This document shows positions 19,574 to 28,964 of a stretch of DNA of 64,000 nt, one piece after another. The position numbers were made by a program, and so were the translations under genes. Within the stretch, counting starts at the first letter, position 1. The number at the start of each line of letters is the position of its first letter. The notes beneath the pieces were generated by a model. The model did not search any database. It saw nothing but the letters and a program-made list of their open reading frames with translations, and had not been told where the DNA came from. Source of the stretch: Flavobacteriales bacterium (GTDB lineage: Bacteria; Bacteroidota; Bacteroidia; Flavobacteriales_F; PHOS-HE28); contig JADJDP010000028.1 of NCBI GenBank assembly GCA_016702645.1, forward strand, positions 6,081 to 70,080, given 5' to 3'.

Positions 19574-20020
19574 ATGGAAGTCATCCTGAAACAAGACGTG
19601 GAGCACTTGGGCTACGCCAACGACGTAGTGAAGGTGCGCGAGGGCTACGCCCGCAATTTCCTGCTGCCACGCGGCCTGGCCACCGTGGCCACGGACAGCG
19701 CGCGCAAGCAACTGAACGAAACCCTGAAGCAACGGGCCCACAAGCTCGCCAAGATCAAGGAAGAGGCCGAGAAGATGGCCGGCGGACTTGGTGACAAGAC
19801 CTTGCGCATCGGCGCCAAGGTGGGCGAGAACGGCCGGATCTTCGGTAGCGTGAACACCATCATGATCGCCGATGCCCTCAAGGCCATCGGCTTCGAGGTG
19901 GACCGCAAGAGCATCAAGCTGAAAGGCGAGGCGATCAAGAGCATCGGCAAGTACGAGGCTGAGGTCACTTTCCACCGCGATGTGATCCGCACCATCCCCT
20001 TCGAGGTGGTGGAAGAGTGA
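19574..20020 (+). CDS. rplI: 50S ribosomal protein bL9
   Basis: This 148-residue large-subunit protein bridges the L1-stalk base and the neighbouring ribosome. The start is the ATG of MEVILKQDVEHLGYANDVV; the longer frame upstream overlaps rpsR and was rejected. The N-terminal rRNA-binding domain (VKVREGYARNFLLPRGLA) is followed by the long Lys/Glu-rich helix and the C-terminal domain (ENGRIFGSVNT). It is the last gene of the operon and is followed by a strong terminator. Confidence 0.97.
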   Translation: MEVILKQDVEHLGYANDVVKVREGYARNFLLPRGLATVATDSARKQLNETLKQRAHKLAKIKEEAEKMAGGLGDKTLRIGAKVGENGRIFGSVNTIMIADALKAIGFEVDRKSIKLKGEAIKSIGKYEAEVTFHRDVIRTIPFEVVEE

Positions 20021-20041
20021 GCACATTCCGAACAGAACAGG

Positions 20042-20069
20042 AGAGGGGCCGCAAGGCCCCTCTTTCTTT
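20042..20069 (+). terminator. Rho-independent terminator after rplI
   Basis: AGAGGGGCC and GGCCCCTCT form a 9-bp GC-rich stem with a GCAA tetraloop, followed by TTCTTT. It is a textbook intrinsic terminator 22 bp past the rplI stop. Confidence 0.9.
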
Positions 20070-20076
20070 GTGGACC

Positions 20077-21177
20077 ATGAAGATCACGCGCTCCGAGCTG
20101 TTCCCGGTCCGTATTCCATTGAAGGCGCCCTTCGTCACGTCGCTCGGTTCATTGACGGAAGTGGAGAGCGTGGTGCTTCGAGCAACCACCGATGATGGCC
20201 TGATCGGCTGGGGAGAGTGCAATCCCTTCTGGTCCATCAGCGGCGAAACGCAGGAGACCTGCCTGGCCGTGGGGAAGCACTTGGCGAAGGCGTTGGTCGG
20301 CCACCAGGCCTCGGATATCGAGGGCGCGCACCGCATCATGGACCGTTTGATCTTCGGGAACAACTGCATCAAGAGCGCGTTCGATATCGCGTTGCATGAC
20401 ATCGCTTCACAAGCGGCAGGGCTTCCTTTGTACCGCTTCCTCGGTGGAAAGGACAACCGACCACTGATCACCGACTACACCGTAAGCCTCGGCTCGACGG
20501 AGAAGATGGCGGCCGATGCGCTGGACATCGTGCGCAACGGCTTCACCGTGATCAAGGTGAAGCTGGGTGGAGCACATCCGGAGGATATCGCGCGCATCCT
20601 TGCCATCCGCTCGGCCATCGGCGATGCGATCCTCTTGCGCATTGATGCCAACCAGGGCTGGACACCTGAGCAGGCGATCCTGGTCCTGAATGCGTTGTGC
20701 GATGCGAACATCCAGCACTGCGAGGAGCCTATCCCGCGCTGGCAGTTCATGGAGATGCGCCGCGTGAGAGAGGTTTCACCTATTCCTATCATGGCGGATG
20801 AGAGCTGCTGCGATCATCATGACGCCGAACGACTGATCGCGCTCGATGCCTGCCAGCGGTTCAATATCAAGCTCGGTAAGAGCGGCGGCTTGTTCAAGGC
20901 GAAGAAGATCATCGCACTCGCTGAGAGGGCGGGCATGGAAGTGCAGATCGGTGGCTTCCTGGAGTCGCGTTTGGCATGGACGGCCGCCGCGCACCTTGCG
21001 CTCATCAGTCCGGCCGTGTGTTATTGCGACATGGACACACCGCTGATGTTCACAGCGGATCCGGTGCTGGGCGGTATTTCATACGGCCCCGGAGGAACTA
21101 TCACGCTTCCGAACACGCACGGACTCGGAGCTTACATCGACCCGAGCTACCTCCGAGGCGGAACCACGATCGATTGA
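20077..21177 (+). CDS. Dipeptide epimerase (enolase superfamily)
   Basis: This 366-residue enzyme belongs to the mandelate racemase/muconate lactonising group of the enolase superfamily. Seen are the KxK catalytic motif (FTVIKVKLGG), metal ligands in RIDANQGW (Asp), HCEEPIP (Glu) and MADESC (Asp), and the second catalytic Lys in NIKLGKSGG. These fit L-Ala-D/L-Glu-type dipeptide epimerases that help recycle murein peptides. The start was set at MKITRSELFPVRIPL, just after the rplI terminator; little room remains for a promoter, so it may rely on one inside that region. Substrate specificity cannot be set by reading, and another dipeptide is possible. Confidence 0.82.
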   Translation: MKITRSELFPVRIPLKAPFVTSLGSLTEVESVVLRATTDDGLIGWGECNPFWSISGETQETCLAVGKHLAKALVGHQASDIEGAHRIMDRLIFGNNCIKSAFDIALHDIASQAAGLPLYRFLGGKDNRPLITDYTVSLGSTEKMAADALDIVRNGFTVIKVKLGGAHPEDIARILAIRSAIGDAILLRIDANQGWTPEQAILVLNALCDANIQHCEEPIPRWQFMEMRRVREVSPIPIMADESCCDHHDAERLIALDACQRFNIKLGKSGGLFKAKKIIALAERAGMEVQIGGFLESRLAWTAAAHLALISPAVCYCDMDTPLMFTADPVLGGISYGPGGTITLPNTHGLGAYIDPSYLRGGTTID

Positions 21178-21180
21178 TCC

Positions 21181-22199
21181 TCACATCAGGATCTGGTTCT
21201 GCGGCTTCAATGGCTCTGGGATGTTCGTTTCGCCCAGCATCTCGCGCAGGTCGATCTCGATCGTACGCGTTATGGCCGTGATGGGCACATCGTTGGCGCT
21301 GCCCTCGAAGGGGTTCTCGGTGCTCTCACCGATCCTTTCCATCATGTTGAACACCCATGCCACCAGCGCGCTGAAGGGGATGGTGAGCCAGACGAATCCG
21401 TCGCCCATCTTGGCGAACTCCCCAAGCATGCCGAACGGCACGAGGTTGATGAAGAGCTTGATGAACATCAGGTTGAGGGTTGCGAACTGCCTGGGGTAGG
21501 GGAAATTCTTGATGCGTTCGCACTTGCCTTGTTGAGCAAAGAGGTCCACCAGTAATTTCTCCAGCTCCATGTGGCGGAAGTCCTCGATAAGGCCTCTGTC
21601 CAGCAACTCGCGCAGGTCCTTGGATTGCAGTGCGATGAGCTGGGTCGCCGTGTTCGCTTTGCCGAGGACATCCGCTTTCTCCGATGGTGTGATGAGCCCG
21701 GCGAGCGCGTCCTCCAACTTGGTCTCCACCTCATCCACCGTATACCATTGCCGATACTCCCGGTTGTACACTTTGATCATATGCTCCCATGGTTTCGGCT
21801 GTCGCAACTGGAAACGCAGCGCATGCATCCACGCGATGTGTCGGTGGATCAAGCGTGTGTGTGCCCGCTTCAACTCTTCCTCCGTGACCGATCCTTTCGC
21901 ATGCTTCGCGGAAACGAAATCCACCACCATGATGCCCCAAGCCCGGCTCGTGTTCACGATGGCACCGTAGATCTGGCGGGCTTCCCAAAGGCGGTCGTAC
22001 GAAGCGTTGTTCTTGAAACCGGTAACGAACGCGACCGCGGTACCAACGAGGGCGATGGGTACCCAGGGAATGGTGAGCCATGCCAACCAACCACCTCGTA
22101 CAGCAGGGTGGGAACGATGGCCAGGAACAGGAACCAAAGGATGTCGCGGCGGGTCCACCAAAGGACCTCGCGGAGGGTGAAGCGGCGTCCTGCGTGCAT
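21181..22199 (-). CDS. Bestrophin-family anion channel (frameshifted)
   Basis: This is a membrane protein of about 339 residues of the bacterial bestrophin group, a pentameric channel. The N-terminal part begins MHAGRRFTLREVLWW and has a first helix (ILWFLFLAIVPTLLY). The body has the family's TAVAFVTGFKNNASYDRLWE and EARQIYGAIVNTSRAWG. Helices near the C-terminus (FINLVPFGMLGEFA, TIPFSALVAWVF) and IGESTENPFEG are also diagnostic. The reading frame changes near 22085-22095, between YEVV and WLAWLTIPW. A one-base indel restores the usual sequence, so an assembly error is likely. Its stop lies 3 bp past the convergent dipeptide epimerase stop. Confidence 0.82.
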
Positions 22200-22304
22200 G
22201 TGTACTCGTCCCGTTGTACGGTGGGTGCCAAAGATGGTGCTGTGGAAACAATGGCACTATCCTGACGGATGCGGATGGAAGGATCCGCGTAAACTTGCAT
22301 CACC

Positions 22305-22679
22305 ATGTACCGCATCACCGGCCCGCTGCTCGCCCTGCTTTTCGCGGTGGTCCTGAACGCGCCTTCGCTCTACTTGGTCCAGTTCACTGTACGCAAGGCC
22401 TACATCGAGCGGGAGCTTTGTGTGCAGCGTGAGCAAATGGAAGGCATGCGTACCTGCCATGGGGAGTGCCAGCTATCCAGGAAGTTCCGTGCGTTGGAGC
22501 AAGAGGCCGAGGCGGGGTTCCCGGCCGAGCGGTTGGAGGTCCGGCACGAGCCGATGGTACAGGACCGTGAGACGGTTCCGGTCTTCGTTCGCACCGCAGT
22601 GCGGTTGAATTTCCCGATCTGTGTCTCTCCGGTCTCTCCCGGCCACACGGCCGTCGCAGAGCCGGTGCCTTGGTGTTGA
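22305..22679 (+). CDS. Small membrane-anchored Cys-motif protein of the MbnP locus
   Basis: This 124-residue protein has one N-terminal hydrophobic helix (GPLLALLFAVVLNAPSLYLVQF) followed by a CVQREQMEGMRTCHGECQL segment. A CxGxCxL-like cluster after a single helix is typical of small Bacteroidota proteins encoded beside metal, especially copper, uptake or efflux genes. The Cys pairs could bind a metal, which is inference. It is 62 bp upstream of an outer-membrane-type protein and then an MbnP-like lipoprotein, all on the plus strand. I do not know a named function. Confidence 0.6.
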   Translation: MYRITGPLLALLFAVVLNAPSLYLVQFTVRKAYIERELCVQREQMEGMRTCHGECQLSRKFRALEQEAEAGFPAERLEVRHEPMVQDRETVPVFVRTAVRLNFPICVSPVSPGHTAVAEPVPWC

Positions 22680-22741
22680 GTTCCACTGGATAGCGTTCTC
22701 CCATCGGTGGCGAACGCAAGGTCGAACCTCAACCCAATTTC

Positions 22742-23695
22742 ATGAAATTCATCCTCGCTGTGTGGATGGCGCTCCTGATGCCGTCCATCAGCATCGGGTG
22801 CGATGTCTGTGGCATCTTCCTCGGAATACAGCCGCACGATCGCACTTCTTCCTTCAGCTTGCTGTGGCGCTACCGTCGCCTCGAAGGCGCTTTGCCGGGC
22901 ACACCTGCGTTGGGTGTCCCGAAGCACGGTGGTCATGATCAAGGCAGTGCCACTGTCAACGACACGCACTACCGCGAACTCTACCAGGTCGCCGAGTTGC
23001 GAGGTGATCTCTGGTGGAGCCCGCGTTTTGCGACGCTCGTGTCATTGCCGCTCGTGAACAATTACCGCGCGGTGGACGGCATCATCCAGAACGATGTCTA
23101 TGGCATGGGCGATCCGCTTTTCATCACCCGATACCTGCTGGTGAACACCAAATGCCTGACGGAGGATGAACGCACTGTGCACCGCGTCATGATCGGAGCG
23201 GGTGCGAAGCTTCCTCTTGGACGCCACGACATGACCTACAACGGCCACGAGGTCGAAACCGACCAACAACCTGGAACCGGTTCCCTGGATCTGCTGGCGT
23301 CGACGGAATACATGGTCCGTCGTGGGCGTAATGGAGCCAGCTTGAGCATGATCGGTCGTTACAACGGCTCCAATGCCGACGAGTATCGACTCGGTCATGG
23401 GTTGAGCACCACGGTGGAGGCGTTCCGTCGTTTCGACTTTGGCGCCGACTGGAAATTGATGCCCTCCTTGGGCATGTATCACGAATTGTCCGGGAAGGAT
23501 GCCATGGACGGAAGTAGCGTCCAAGGCACCGGCAGTTCCACCTTGTTCACCCACGCAGGAGTCCGCGTGTGGTGGCGTTCCTGGGGTTTCACATCCACCT
23601 TCCAGTACGGCGTTGCGCGTACTCTGGGTGAACAGATGGTACCGAACCGGGAGCGCGTTGTCTTGGGACTTACCTACAACCTCGTAAACAACTGA
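22742..23695 (+). CDS. Outer-membrane transporter-like protein with N-terminal CxxC (MbnP locus)
   Basis: This 317-residue exported protein has a signal peptide ending near SISIG, followed at once by CDVCGIFLGIQP, a CxxC motif at the mature N-terminus. The rest alternates amphipathic strands (RELYQVAELRGDLWWSP, FRRFDFGADWKLMPSLGMY) and ends in VVLGLTYNLVNN, as in outer-membrane barrels. Proteins with this mature CxxC start occur with MbnP-type copper proteins in Bacteroidota; a role as metal-related outer-membrane partner is inferred. The next gene starts 6 bp after its stop. Confidence 0.65.
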   Translation: MKFILAVWMALLMPSISIGCDVCGIFLGIQPHDRTSSFSLLWRYRRLEGALPGTPALGVPKHGGHDQGSATVNDTHYRELYQVAELRGDLWWSPRFATLVSLPLVNNYRAVDGIIQNDVYGMGDPLFITRYLLVNTKCLTEDERTVHRVMIGAGAKLPLGRHDMTYNGHEVETDQQPGTGSLDLLASTEYMVRRGRNGASLSMIGRYNGSNADEYRLGHGLSTTVEAFRRFDFGADWKLMPSLGMYHELSGKDAMDGSSVQGTGSSTLFTHAGVRVWWRSWGFTSTFQYGVARTLGEQMVPNRERVVLGLTYNLVNN

Positions 23696-23701
23696 ACATA
23701 G

Positions 23702-24463
23702 ATGAACCATTCGAAGCTTGCCTTGATAGCCCTCCTCGCGGTCTCTCTTGCCTCCTGCAAACGGGATGATGATGAGGATCCGGCACCGACGCCCACACCC
23801 GCCACCACCGGCACGGTGAAGCTCTCCTTCACGTTCATGAACGGATCGGCACCGTACGATATCAATACCACGGTGCAGGACGGTGCGGGGCACAATGTGC
23901 GTTTCAGCGATCTGAAGTTCTACACCTCGGACTTCCACCTGACCGACGATGCCGATGTGGAGGTGGCGGAATACCATGAGGTCGTCCTGTTGGCCGATGC
24001 TTCCGCGACCAGCAACGAGTTCACGCTTGGGACCATGTCACCCGCGCATGTGCATGAAGCACACATCAGCTTGGGCTTGGATGCTACCCTGAACCACGCC
24101 GACCCTACGCTTGCCGAATACCCGCTCAACGTGCCCGGTATGCACTGGAGTTGGAATCCGGCCGCTGGCTACAAGTTCCTCCTCATGGAAGGGCATGTTG
24201 ATGGCAACAACGACGGTGATTTCGAGGACGCAGAGGACGTGGCCATCACCTATCACTGTGCGACCGACGCTTTGCTGCGCGAAGCGCATGTTCACATCCA
24301 CGCGGAGGTAACCGCCGGTTCCACGGTGACCATGGCGGCAGGAGTGGATGTAGCCAAGATCATCAGCGGCTTGGACTTCCTCACAACCCCCATGGCAATG
24401 GGGGGGGAGCCAGCCAACATCACTGCCATGGACAGCCTTGCGGTGGCCATCGACGAACTCTAG
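23702..24463 (+). CDS. MbnP-like copper-associated lipoprotein
   Basis: This 253-residue lipoprotein has the lipobox LASC after its signal peptide, then an Asp/Pro linker. Its body matches the MbnP domain, named from methanobactin operons: an opening strand GTVKLSFTF, RFSDLKFYTSDFHLTDD, and MHWSWNPAAGYKFLLMEG with conserved Trp. His clusters (AHVHEAHISLG, HVHIHAEV) are good metal ligands. In methanotrophs MbnP works with the di-haem protein MbnH in copper handling; no MbnH-like gene is present here. Its role in copper acquisition with the two upstream genes is inference. A hairpin follows the stop. Confidence 0.75.
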   Translation: MNHSKLALIALLAVSLASCKRDDDEDPAPTPTPATTGTVKLSFTFMNGSAPYDINTTVQDGAGHNVRFSDLKFYTSDFHLTDDADVEVAEYHEVVLLADASATSNEFTLGTMSPAHVHEAHISLGLDATLNHADPTLAEYPLNVPGMHWSWNPAAGYKFLLMEGHVDGNNDGDFEDAEDVAITYHCATDALLREAHVHIHAEVTAGSTVTMAAGVDVAKIISGLDFLTTPMAMGGEPANITAMDSLAVAIDEL

Positions 24464-24482
24464 TCCAAACCTTTCATCGTTC

Positions 24483-24514
24483 GCGAGCGGGTCGCATTTC
24501 GCGGCCCGCTTCGC
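24483..24514 (+). terminator. Hairpin after the MbnP-like gene
   Basis: GCGAGCGGGTCGC and GCGGCCCGCTTCGC can fold around an ATTTC loop, with mismatches. A T-run is lacking, so it is a weak terminator candidate. Confidence 0.4.
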
Positions 24515-24540
24515 ATTCCGGGGCACTGCGGAGCACGGGT

Positions 24541-24548
24541 TACTTTCG
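24541..24548 (+). promoter_or_regulatory. -7-like box upstream of aconitase
   Basis: TACTTTCG lies 24 bp before the aconitase ATG, the same octamer at the same spacing as in front of icd, another TCA-cycle gene. Confidence 0.4.
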
Positions 24549-24572
24549 CGGGCGAAATCCACCAGCCCAGGA

Positions 24573-26845
24573 ATGAGCCAGATCTTCGACCTCGAAATGA
24601 TCAAGGCGGTATACAGCCGCTTCCCTGCCCGCGTCACCGCCGCCCGCAAAGCGGTCGGTAAGCCGCTCACCCTCACGGAGAAGATCCCTCTATGCCCACC
24701 TTTGGGACGGTGATGCGAAACAAGCTTTTGGTCGCGGGAAAGATTATGTCGATTTCGCGCCGGACCGCGTGGCCATGCAGGACGCCACGGCCCAGATGGC
24801 ATTGCTCCAGTTCAGCACCACGGGCCGCAAGACCGTGGCTGTGCCCAGCACCGTGCATTGCGATCACCTGATCCAAGCGCGCGTTGGCGCGAAGCAGGAC
24901 CTGCAGGACGCGCTGCTCAAGAGCAACGAGGTCTTCAACTTCCTGGAGAGCATCAGCAACAAATACGGCATCGGCTTCTGGAAGCCGGGGGCGGGTATCA
25001 TCCACCAAGTGGTTTTGGAGCAGTACGCTTTCCCGGCGGAATGATGATCGGCACGGACAGCCACACGGTGAACGCCGGTGGCTTGGGCATGATCGCGATC
25101 GGTGTGGGCGGTGCCGATGCCTGTGACGTGATGAGCGGTCTGGCGTGGGAACTGAAATGGCCGAAGCTCATCGGCGTGAAGTTGACCGGCAAGCTCAGCG
25201 GATGGGCCAGCCCGAAGGATGTGATCCTGAAGGTTGCCGGTATCCTCACTGTGAAGGGAGGGACCGGTGCCATCGTCGAGTACTTCGGTCCGGGGGCTGA
25301 GAGCATGAGCTGCACCGGCAAGGGCACTATTGCCAACATGGGCGCGGAGATCGGGGCCACCACCAGCACGTTCTCCTACGACGATTCCATGTCGCGTTAT
25401 CTGAAAGGAACCGGCCGCGCGGATGTGGCCGCTCTCGCGGATACCATCAAGGAGCACCTGCAAGGCGACCCGGAGGTCTATGCCGACCCCAGCAAGTATT
25501 TCGATCAGGTCATCGAAATCGACCTGAGCACCTTGGAGCCGCACGTGAACGGTCCGTTCACTCCGGACCTTGCATGGCCCATCAGCAAGTTCGCCGCAGC
25601 GGTGAAGGAGAATGGCTGGCCCGCCAAACTGGAAGTCGGTTTGATCGGCTCCTGCACGAACAGCAGCTATGAGGATCTCACGCGTAGCGCCTCGCTTGCG
25701 CAACAGGCCATCGACAAGAACCTGAAAGCGAAGAGCGAGTTCACGATCACGCCCGGTAGCGAAGTCGTTCGCTACACCGCCGAGCGCGATGGCCTGCTGA
25801 AGACCTTCGATGCGATGGGCGGCGTGGTATTGGCGAACGCTTGCGGGCCGTGCATCGGACAATGGGCGCGCCACACGGACGACCCGAACCGCAAGAACAG
25901 CATCATCACTTCCTTCAATCGCAACTTCGCGAAGCGCAATGATGGCAATGCGAACACGCATGCCTTCGTGGCTTCACCGGAGATCGTTACTGCGCTCGCC
26001 ATCGCAGGAGACCTCACCTTCAACCCGCTCACCGACGAGCTGGTGAACGAGGCCGGTGTTAAAGTGCGTCTGGACGAGCCCAAGGGCATCGAACTGCCAC
26101 CGCGCGGCTTTGATGTAGGCGATGCCGGTACAAAGCTCCGGCTGCGGATGGCAGCAAGGTGGAAGTGGTGGTGAAGCCAGGCAGCGATCGTCTGCAACTT
26201 CTGGAACCCTTCCCGGCGTGGAACGGCAAGAACATCACGGATGCCGTGGTGCTCATCAAGGCCAAAGGGAAGTGTACCACCGACCACATCAGCATGGCCG
26301 GCCCTTGGTTGCGCTACCGTGGCCACCTGGACAATATCAGCAACAACACCTTGATCGGTGCCACAAACGCATACAATGGCGAGGTGGACAAGGTGAAAAG
26401 CCAACTGACCGGTGAATACGGACCGGTGCCTGCCACACAGCGTGGCTACAAGGCTGCCGGTGTGCCAAGCATCATCGTGGGCGACCAGAACTACGGTGAG
26501 GGTTCATCCCGCGAGCACGCTGCCATGCAACCCCGCCACTTGGGGGTTTCCGCAGTGCTGGTGAAGAGCTTCGCCCGGATCCACGAGACCAATTTGAAGA
26601 AGCAGGGCATGCTCGCCCTCACCTTCGCCAACGAGGCCGACTACGACAAGATCCAGGAGGACGACCGCGTCGACTTCACGGACTTGACGGAATTCGCTCC
26701 GGGCAAGCTGCTCACGCTGGTCTTCAAGCACAAGACCGGAGGAAGCGACCATATCGCCTGCAACCACACCTACAATGCGCAACAGATCGACTGGTTCAAG
26801 GCGGGCGGTGCGCTCAACATCATCCGGGCGCAGCAGAAGGGTTGA
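24573..26845 (+). CDS. Aconitate hydratase, mitochondrial type (three frameshifts)
   Basis: This is the TCA-cycle [4Fe-4S] enzyme converting citrate to isocitrate, about 757 residues, the usual length of the mitochondrial-type family. The cluster cysteines are in GSCTNSSYEDL and NACGPCIGQWARH. Other family marks are STVHCDHLIQA, GTDSHTVNAGGLGM, IKAKGKCTTDHIS and GEGSSREHAAM. The frame breaks at about 24686 (extra C in ATCCCTC), 25036 (missing G, expected FPGGMMIGTDSH) and 26129 (missing T). One base at each point restores a full-length protein, so these look like homopolymer or base-calling errors, not decay. With icd it forms consecutive TCA steps, though the genes are not linked in an operon. 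Confidence 0.92.
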
Positions 26846-26926
26846 CCAACGGTTGCATATGCCAAATTGAGCAGACTGGGCGCGAGTTCTCCACTATCAA
26901 TTGGGGATTAGTGCCCATCAAGTCGC

Positions 26927-26956
26927 TTGGCAGTTCAAAAGCTCGGCATAGATTTG
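26927..26956 (+). promoter_or_regulatory. Bacteroidota sigma-A promoter (-33 TTG, -7 TAGATTTG)
   Basis: TTG at 26927-26929 and TAGATTTG at 26949-26956 are separated by exactly 19 bp, the standard Bacteroidota spacing. This is the best promoter in the window and lies 39 bp before the ATG of the outer-membrane protein. Confidence 0.65.
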
Positions 26957-26995
26957 GCCCCGAACTCAACCGAGACCAAACCAATCTCAACAAAC

Positions 26996-27535
26996 ATGAA
27001 GAAGATCGTAACAGTAGTTTCCGCGCTGGTGCTCGGCATCACCGCGATGGCCCAGACCGACCAGGGCGGTTGGATGTTCGGTGCTGGTTCCAACTTCGGA
27101 TTCACCTCTGGAAAGGCGGACAGCGACCAGGAGGATTCCGAGTCGAACCTCAGCCTCGATGTGCGCGCGGGTTACTTCGTGATCGACCACTTGGCCGTTG
27201 GATTGGATCTGGGCTATGGCAGCACCAGCCAGGGTGACATCAGTTCGTCCACGATGGGCGTTGGTCCTTACCTGCGCTATTTCTTCATGGAGAACAAACT
27301 CTTCGGTGAGGCTGGCTTCCAGTACCAGAGCGCTTCCTTCGATGGGGAGAACCTCGGTTCCGGTTCCGCTATCGGCCTTGGAGTGGGCTATGCGGCTTGG
27401 TTGAACGACAACGTCACCATCGAGCCCATGCTTTCATACGCAATGACCAGCTTCAAGCCTGAGGGCGCTGATGAGTCGGTGAGCGGCTCCCAGTTCGGGG
27501 TGATGATCAACTTCGGCATCTACCTCGGTAACTAA
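26996..27535 (+). CDS. Outer-membrane beta-barrel protein
   Basis: This 179-residue exported protein has a signal peptide MKKIVTVVSALVLGITAMAQ and a mature domain of about eight amphipathic strands rich in Gly and aromatics (GGWMFGAGSNFGFTSG, LGYGSTSQGD, YLRYFFMENKLFGEAGFQY). It ends FGVMINFGIYLGN, as in OmpA/OprF-type or opacity-like barrels. The start follows a good promoter, giving a leader of about 35 bases. A strong intrinsic terminator follows, so it is monocistronic. No specific ligand or function can be read. Confidence 0.8.
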   Translation: MKKIVTVVSALVLGITAMAQTDQGGWMFGAGSNFGFTSGKADSDQEDSESNLSLDVRAGYFVIDHLAVGLDLGYGSTSQGDISSSTMGVGPYLRYFFMENKLFGEAGFQYQSASFDGENLGSGSAIGLGVGYAAWLNDNVTIEPMLSYAMTSFKPEGADESVSGSQFGVMINFGIYLGN

Positions 27536-27554
27536 ACCTCAACAGGTCTCTGGC

Positions 27555-27589
27555 AAGGGCCGCTTCGCAAGAAGCGGCCCTTTGCTTTT
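27555..27589 (+). terminator. Rho-independent terminator
   Basis: AAGGGCCGCTTC and GAAGCGGCCCTT form a perfect 12-bp stem with a GCAA tetraloop, followed by TGCTTTT, 19 bp past the outer-membrane gene. Confidence 0.9.
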
Positions 27590-27642
27590 GGTCCCCACCG
27601 AAAGGCACGGTCCTTGTCAACGAGCCCAGAGCGTGGTCTTTG

Positions 27643-27661
27643 CCCTGAGCCTGTCGAAGGG
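27643..27661 (+). repeat. Intergenic CTGAGCCTGTCGAAGGG-type element
   Basis: ccctgagcctgtcgaaggg is an imperfect inverted repeat (CCCT/AGGG ends) of a kind that recurs between genes in many bacterial genomes. It is the only full copy seen here; a 10-bp part (tgtcgaaggg) recurs in the terminator near 28890. Confidence 0.5.
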
Positions 27662-27699
27662 TACCTTGGCCCGCCACCACCAAACGACCTCTTTTGCAC

Positions 27700-28875
27700 A
27701 TGACCATCATTCGCAAGACCCTCCTCCATGCCCTTCTTGGCTTGCTGCCCCTGACCATGGTAGCGCAGGACATCGATACCACCCGTAGTTGGATCGCCAA
27801 CGGGGACTTCGAGCAGCTCGATGGCAAGAAGCTGAAGCGTCCCGGTGGCATCCAGTACGCCAAGGGCTGGAGCAGTGCCACGGGCAAAAAGGCCGATCTG
27901 TTCAGCGAGAACGCCACTGTCGAAAGCACGGTTAGCACCCCGAAGAACTTCGCTGGGGAGCAGACAGCGCTCAGCGGTGCCAACTACGCGGGCGTGCGTT
28001 GGTGGAGCTACCAGAACAAGGAGCCTCGCACCTACCTGCAAACGCAGATGAAGCACAAGATGAAGAAGGATTCGCTCTACTGCGTGCGTTTCTACGTGAA
28101 CCTCGCCGACCTGAGCAAGTACGCTACGGGTGAACTGGGTGCCTACTTCAGCAAGGACCGGATCGAGAAGGAGGACGCACTGAGCTTGACATACGACGTT
28201 ACCGTGCCGGCCGTGCGCAGCAAGGTGTACGCGGACATGTTCAGTTGGGTGGGTGTGTGCGGCACATACGAGAGCAAGGGAAACGAGGAGTACATGATCA
28301 TCGGCAACTTCGGTGCAACGGAGAAGACCGTGAACGAGAAGACCAAACGTCCGAAAGGGGAGACCCGCCCACAGGTGTTCAGTGCCTACTACTACATCGA
28401 CAACGTGGAGGTGTACCAAGTGAAGAACCGTACCTCCTGCTCGTGCGAGCAACTGAAGGACGCTGAGAGCGAGTACATTTTCAGCCGCAAGGGAGTCACC
28501 CCTCCAGGCCTCAAGCCTGCGGAAAAGGCGGAGCGTCAAACCATTTACTTCAAGCGTTTCCAGCGTTTCGTGGACCCATCCATGGAGCCATGGGTGCAGG
28601 ACATCGTCGAGGCCATGACCGAAGACCCTGCGATGAAGATCGAGTTGATCGGTCACTTCGACAGCATCGAGAACGACCGCACACGGGTCCGCCCGGATCT
28701 GGTGCCGCTGGCCAAGGAGCGCGCTGAAGCGGTGCGCGATGCGATGGTCGAAGCCGGGATCGATACCGGACGTATCACGGTCAGTTCGAAGGATGCCACC
28801 GAACCCGCTGACGAATCCGATTCCGAAGTGGGCCGGAGCAAGAACCGCCGGGTAGCCGTGGTGGTGAAGAAGTAG
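27700..28875 (+). CDS. OmpA-family peptidoglycan-associated protein
   Basis: This 391-residue exported protein has a signal peptide ending LTMVAQ. A large N-terminal domain of about 250 residues follows (WIANGDFEQLDGKKL ... AYYYIDNVEVYQV), resembling carbohydrate-binding or galactose-binding-like folds. A short CSCEQL turn precedes the C-terminal OmpA-like domain (IELIGHFDSIENDRTR, LAKERAEAVRDAMVEAGI, SKNRRVAVVV). The OmpA domain usually anchors proteins to peptidoglycan. The ATG at 27700 was chosen over an in-frame TTG two codons upstream. A terminator hairpin follows. The ligand of the N-terminal domain is unknown. Confidence 0.8.
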   Translation: MTIIRKTLLHALLGLLPLTMVAQDIDTTRSWIANGDFEQLDGKKLKRPGGIQYAKGWSSATGKKADLFSENATVESTVSTPKNFAGEQTALSGANYAGVRWWSYQNKEPRTYLQTQMKHKMKKDSLYCVRFYVNLADLSKYATGELGAYFSKDRIEKEDALSLTYDVTVPAVRSKVYADMFSWVGVCGTYESKGNEEYMIIGNFGATEKTVNEKTKRPKGETRPQVFSAYYYIDNVEVYQVKNRTSCSCEQLKDAESEYIFSRKGVTPPGLKPAEKAERQTIYFKRFQRFVDPSMEPWVQDIVEAMTEDPAMKIELIGHFDSIENDRTRVRPDLVPLAKERAEAVRDAMVEAGIDTGRITVSSKDATEPADESDSEVGRSKNRRVAVVVKK

Positions 28876-28891
28876 GACGAACGTATTTGTC

Positions 28892-28930
28892 GAAGGGCGC
28901 CGGGGGGAAAGCTCGAGCGCCCTTCTCTTT
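28892..28930 (+). terminator. Rho-independent terminator
   Basis: GAAGGGCGC and GCGCCCTTC form a 9-bp stem with a 16-base loop, followed by TCTTT, just after the OmpA-family gene. Confidence 0.7.
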
Positions 28931-28964
28931 AAGCTGGCGCGCTCGCGACTACCTTCCCGCTCGA

